DNA of 64,000 nt, from NCBI RefSeq assembly GCF_009768885.1, contig NZ_WSQA01000002.1:372001-436000 (forward strand). The letters run 5' to 3'. Both the position numbers and the translations under genes were made by a program. This stretch comes from Sphingobacterium humi. Lineage in GTDB: Bacteria > Bacteroidota > Bacteroidia > Sphingobacteriales > Sphingobacteriaceae. The first letter of the stretch is position 1, and each line of letters begins with the position of its first letter. The notes below the pieces were generated by a model. The model ran no database searches, was not told where the DNA came from, and worked only from the letters and a program-made list of their open reading frames with translations. Below, one piece after another: positions 63,834-64,000 of the stretch.

Positions 63834-64000
63834 TTACGGTTTTTGCAAGCTTTCCTGAATAAAGCGATAGCCTTCTTCGGCAATCTCCCAAGGATCGGAA
63901 TACTCACGCCATACATTGATCGCATTGGCGAAATCAGGATCTGCTCGAGAAAAAGACTCAATCGTATACCAGCCCTCGTAATTCGCATCCTTGAGGGCTT
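63834..64000 (-). CDS. Sugar-phosphate isomerase/epimerase, C-terminal end (cut by window)
   Basis: Only the last 54 codons are inside the window: ALKDANYEGWYTIESFSRAD then FANAINVWREYSDPWEIAEE and GYRFIQESLQKP, stop at 63834. YEGWYTIESFSR holds the final metal-ligand Glu of the TIM-barrel isomerase/epimerase family (the equivalent of E280 in the 35.6 kb gene). The pattern WREYSDPWEIA is common in family members next to ThuA and MFS genes. The rest lies beyond 64000. Confidence 0.85.
   Translation of the reverse strand, partial: ALKDANYEGWYTIESFSRADPDFANAINVWREYSDPWEIAEEGYRFIQESLQKP

Noticed and set aside
63794..63988. 64-codon minus-strand frame at the right edge
   Set aside because: The neighbouring frame encodes a recognisable isomerase C-terminus (WYTIESFSR) that ends at 63834; the 64-codon frame is out of phase with it.
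1..64000. CRISPR arrays, rRNA genes, integrases or insertion-sequence transposases
   Set aside because: I searched by eye for regularly spaced direct repeats and for transposase or rRNA signatures and saw none; the dispersed repeats present are palindromic and not regularly spaced.

Overview
The window looks like chromosomal DNA of a Bacteroidota bacterium, most likely family Sphingobacteriaceae (genus not determinable from sequence alone). Reasons: three SusC/SusD pairs, a FecR/ECF-sigma module with an STN-domain SusC, many Bacteroidota-only lipoprotein families (DUF4843, PKD-like, DUF4876, DUF6850, DUF6807), promoter-like TAnnTTTG elements, an almost general lack of Shine-Dalgarno sequences, and the one strong Shine-Dalgarno sitting in front of rpsU, as is typical of this phylum.

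Layout. 1-2.1 kb: housekeeping edge with tRNA-Arg(CCG), rpsU, a HAD phosphatase, a CAT-anticodon tRNA and a VapC-like toxin with a small partner gene. 2.5-5.1 kb: a long TPR protein. 5.3-21.4 kb: one minus-strand gene train, SusC-SusD-SusC-SusD-ThuA-two ceramidase-fold hydrolases-beta-propeller/HEAT lipoprotein-HiPIP, closed by a terminator. It looks like a nutrient-acquisition locus with no glycoside hydrolase and with a possible periplasmic oxidation module. 21.9-26 kb: DNA-related genes: a small orphan gene, topoisomerase IB, a SMUG-type uracil-DNA glycosylase, and a DUF488 / DUF488 (frameshifted) / dual-OB cluster. 26.4-33.2 kb: an AT-rich plus-strand operon of TonB receptor, DUF4876 lipoprotein, DUF6850 barrel and di-heme cytochrome c peroxidase. 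33.4-35.5 kb: a DPP-IV type peptidase. 35.6-37.9 kb: a TIM-barrel isomerase and an exported metallo-beta-lactamase-fold protein.

37.9-48.4 kb: a second Sus-type locus: STN-SusC, SusD, DUF4843, PKD-like lipoprotein and a protein with two thioredoxin domains, next to fecR and a divergently transcribed ECF sigma gene. 48.5-51 kb: a Tat-exported Gfo/Idh/MocA oxidoreductase with a DUF6807 lipoprotein. 51.3-54.8 kb: prpBCD of the methylcitrate cycle, convergent with 55.2-58.4 kb acyl-CoA dehydrogenase and a FadB/FadJ-like protein whose hydratase half has lost its signature residues. 58.7-64 kb: an unknown protein, a 750-base gene-poor stretch with an orphan terminator, a methyltransferase, a GNAT enzyme, and a ThuA / MFS transporter / sugar-isomerase set cut by the window end.

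How it fits together: two TonB/SusCD import systems feed exported hydrolases, oxidoreductases and isomerases. The pairing of ThuA, Gfo/Idh/MocA, DUF6807 and TIM-barrel isomerases hints at keto-sugar or glycoside chemistry. Odd-chain or branched acyl catabolism is covered by prpBCD plus the beta-oxidation genes. Dispersed GC-skewed palindromic repeats occupy the three largest intergenic gaps near 2.4, 26.2 and 55.1 kb.
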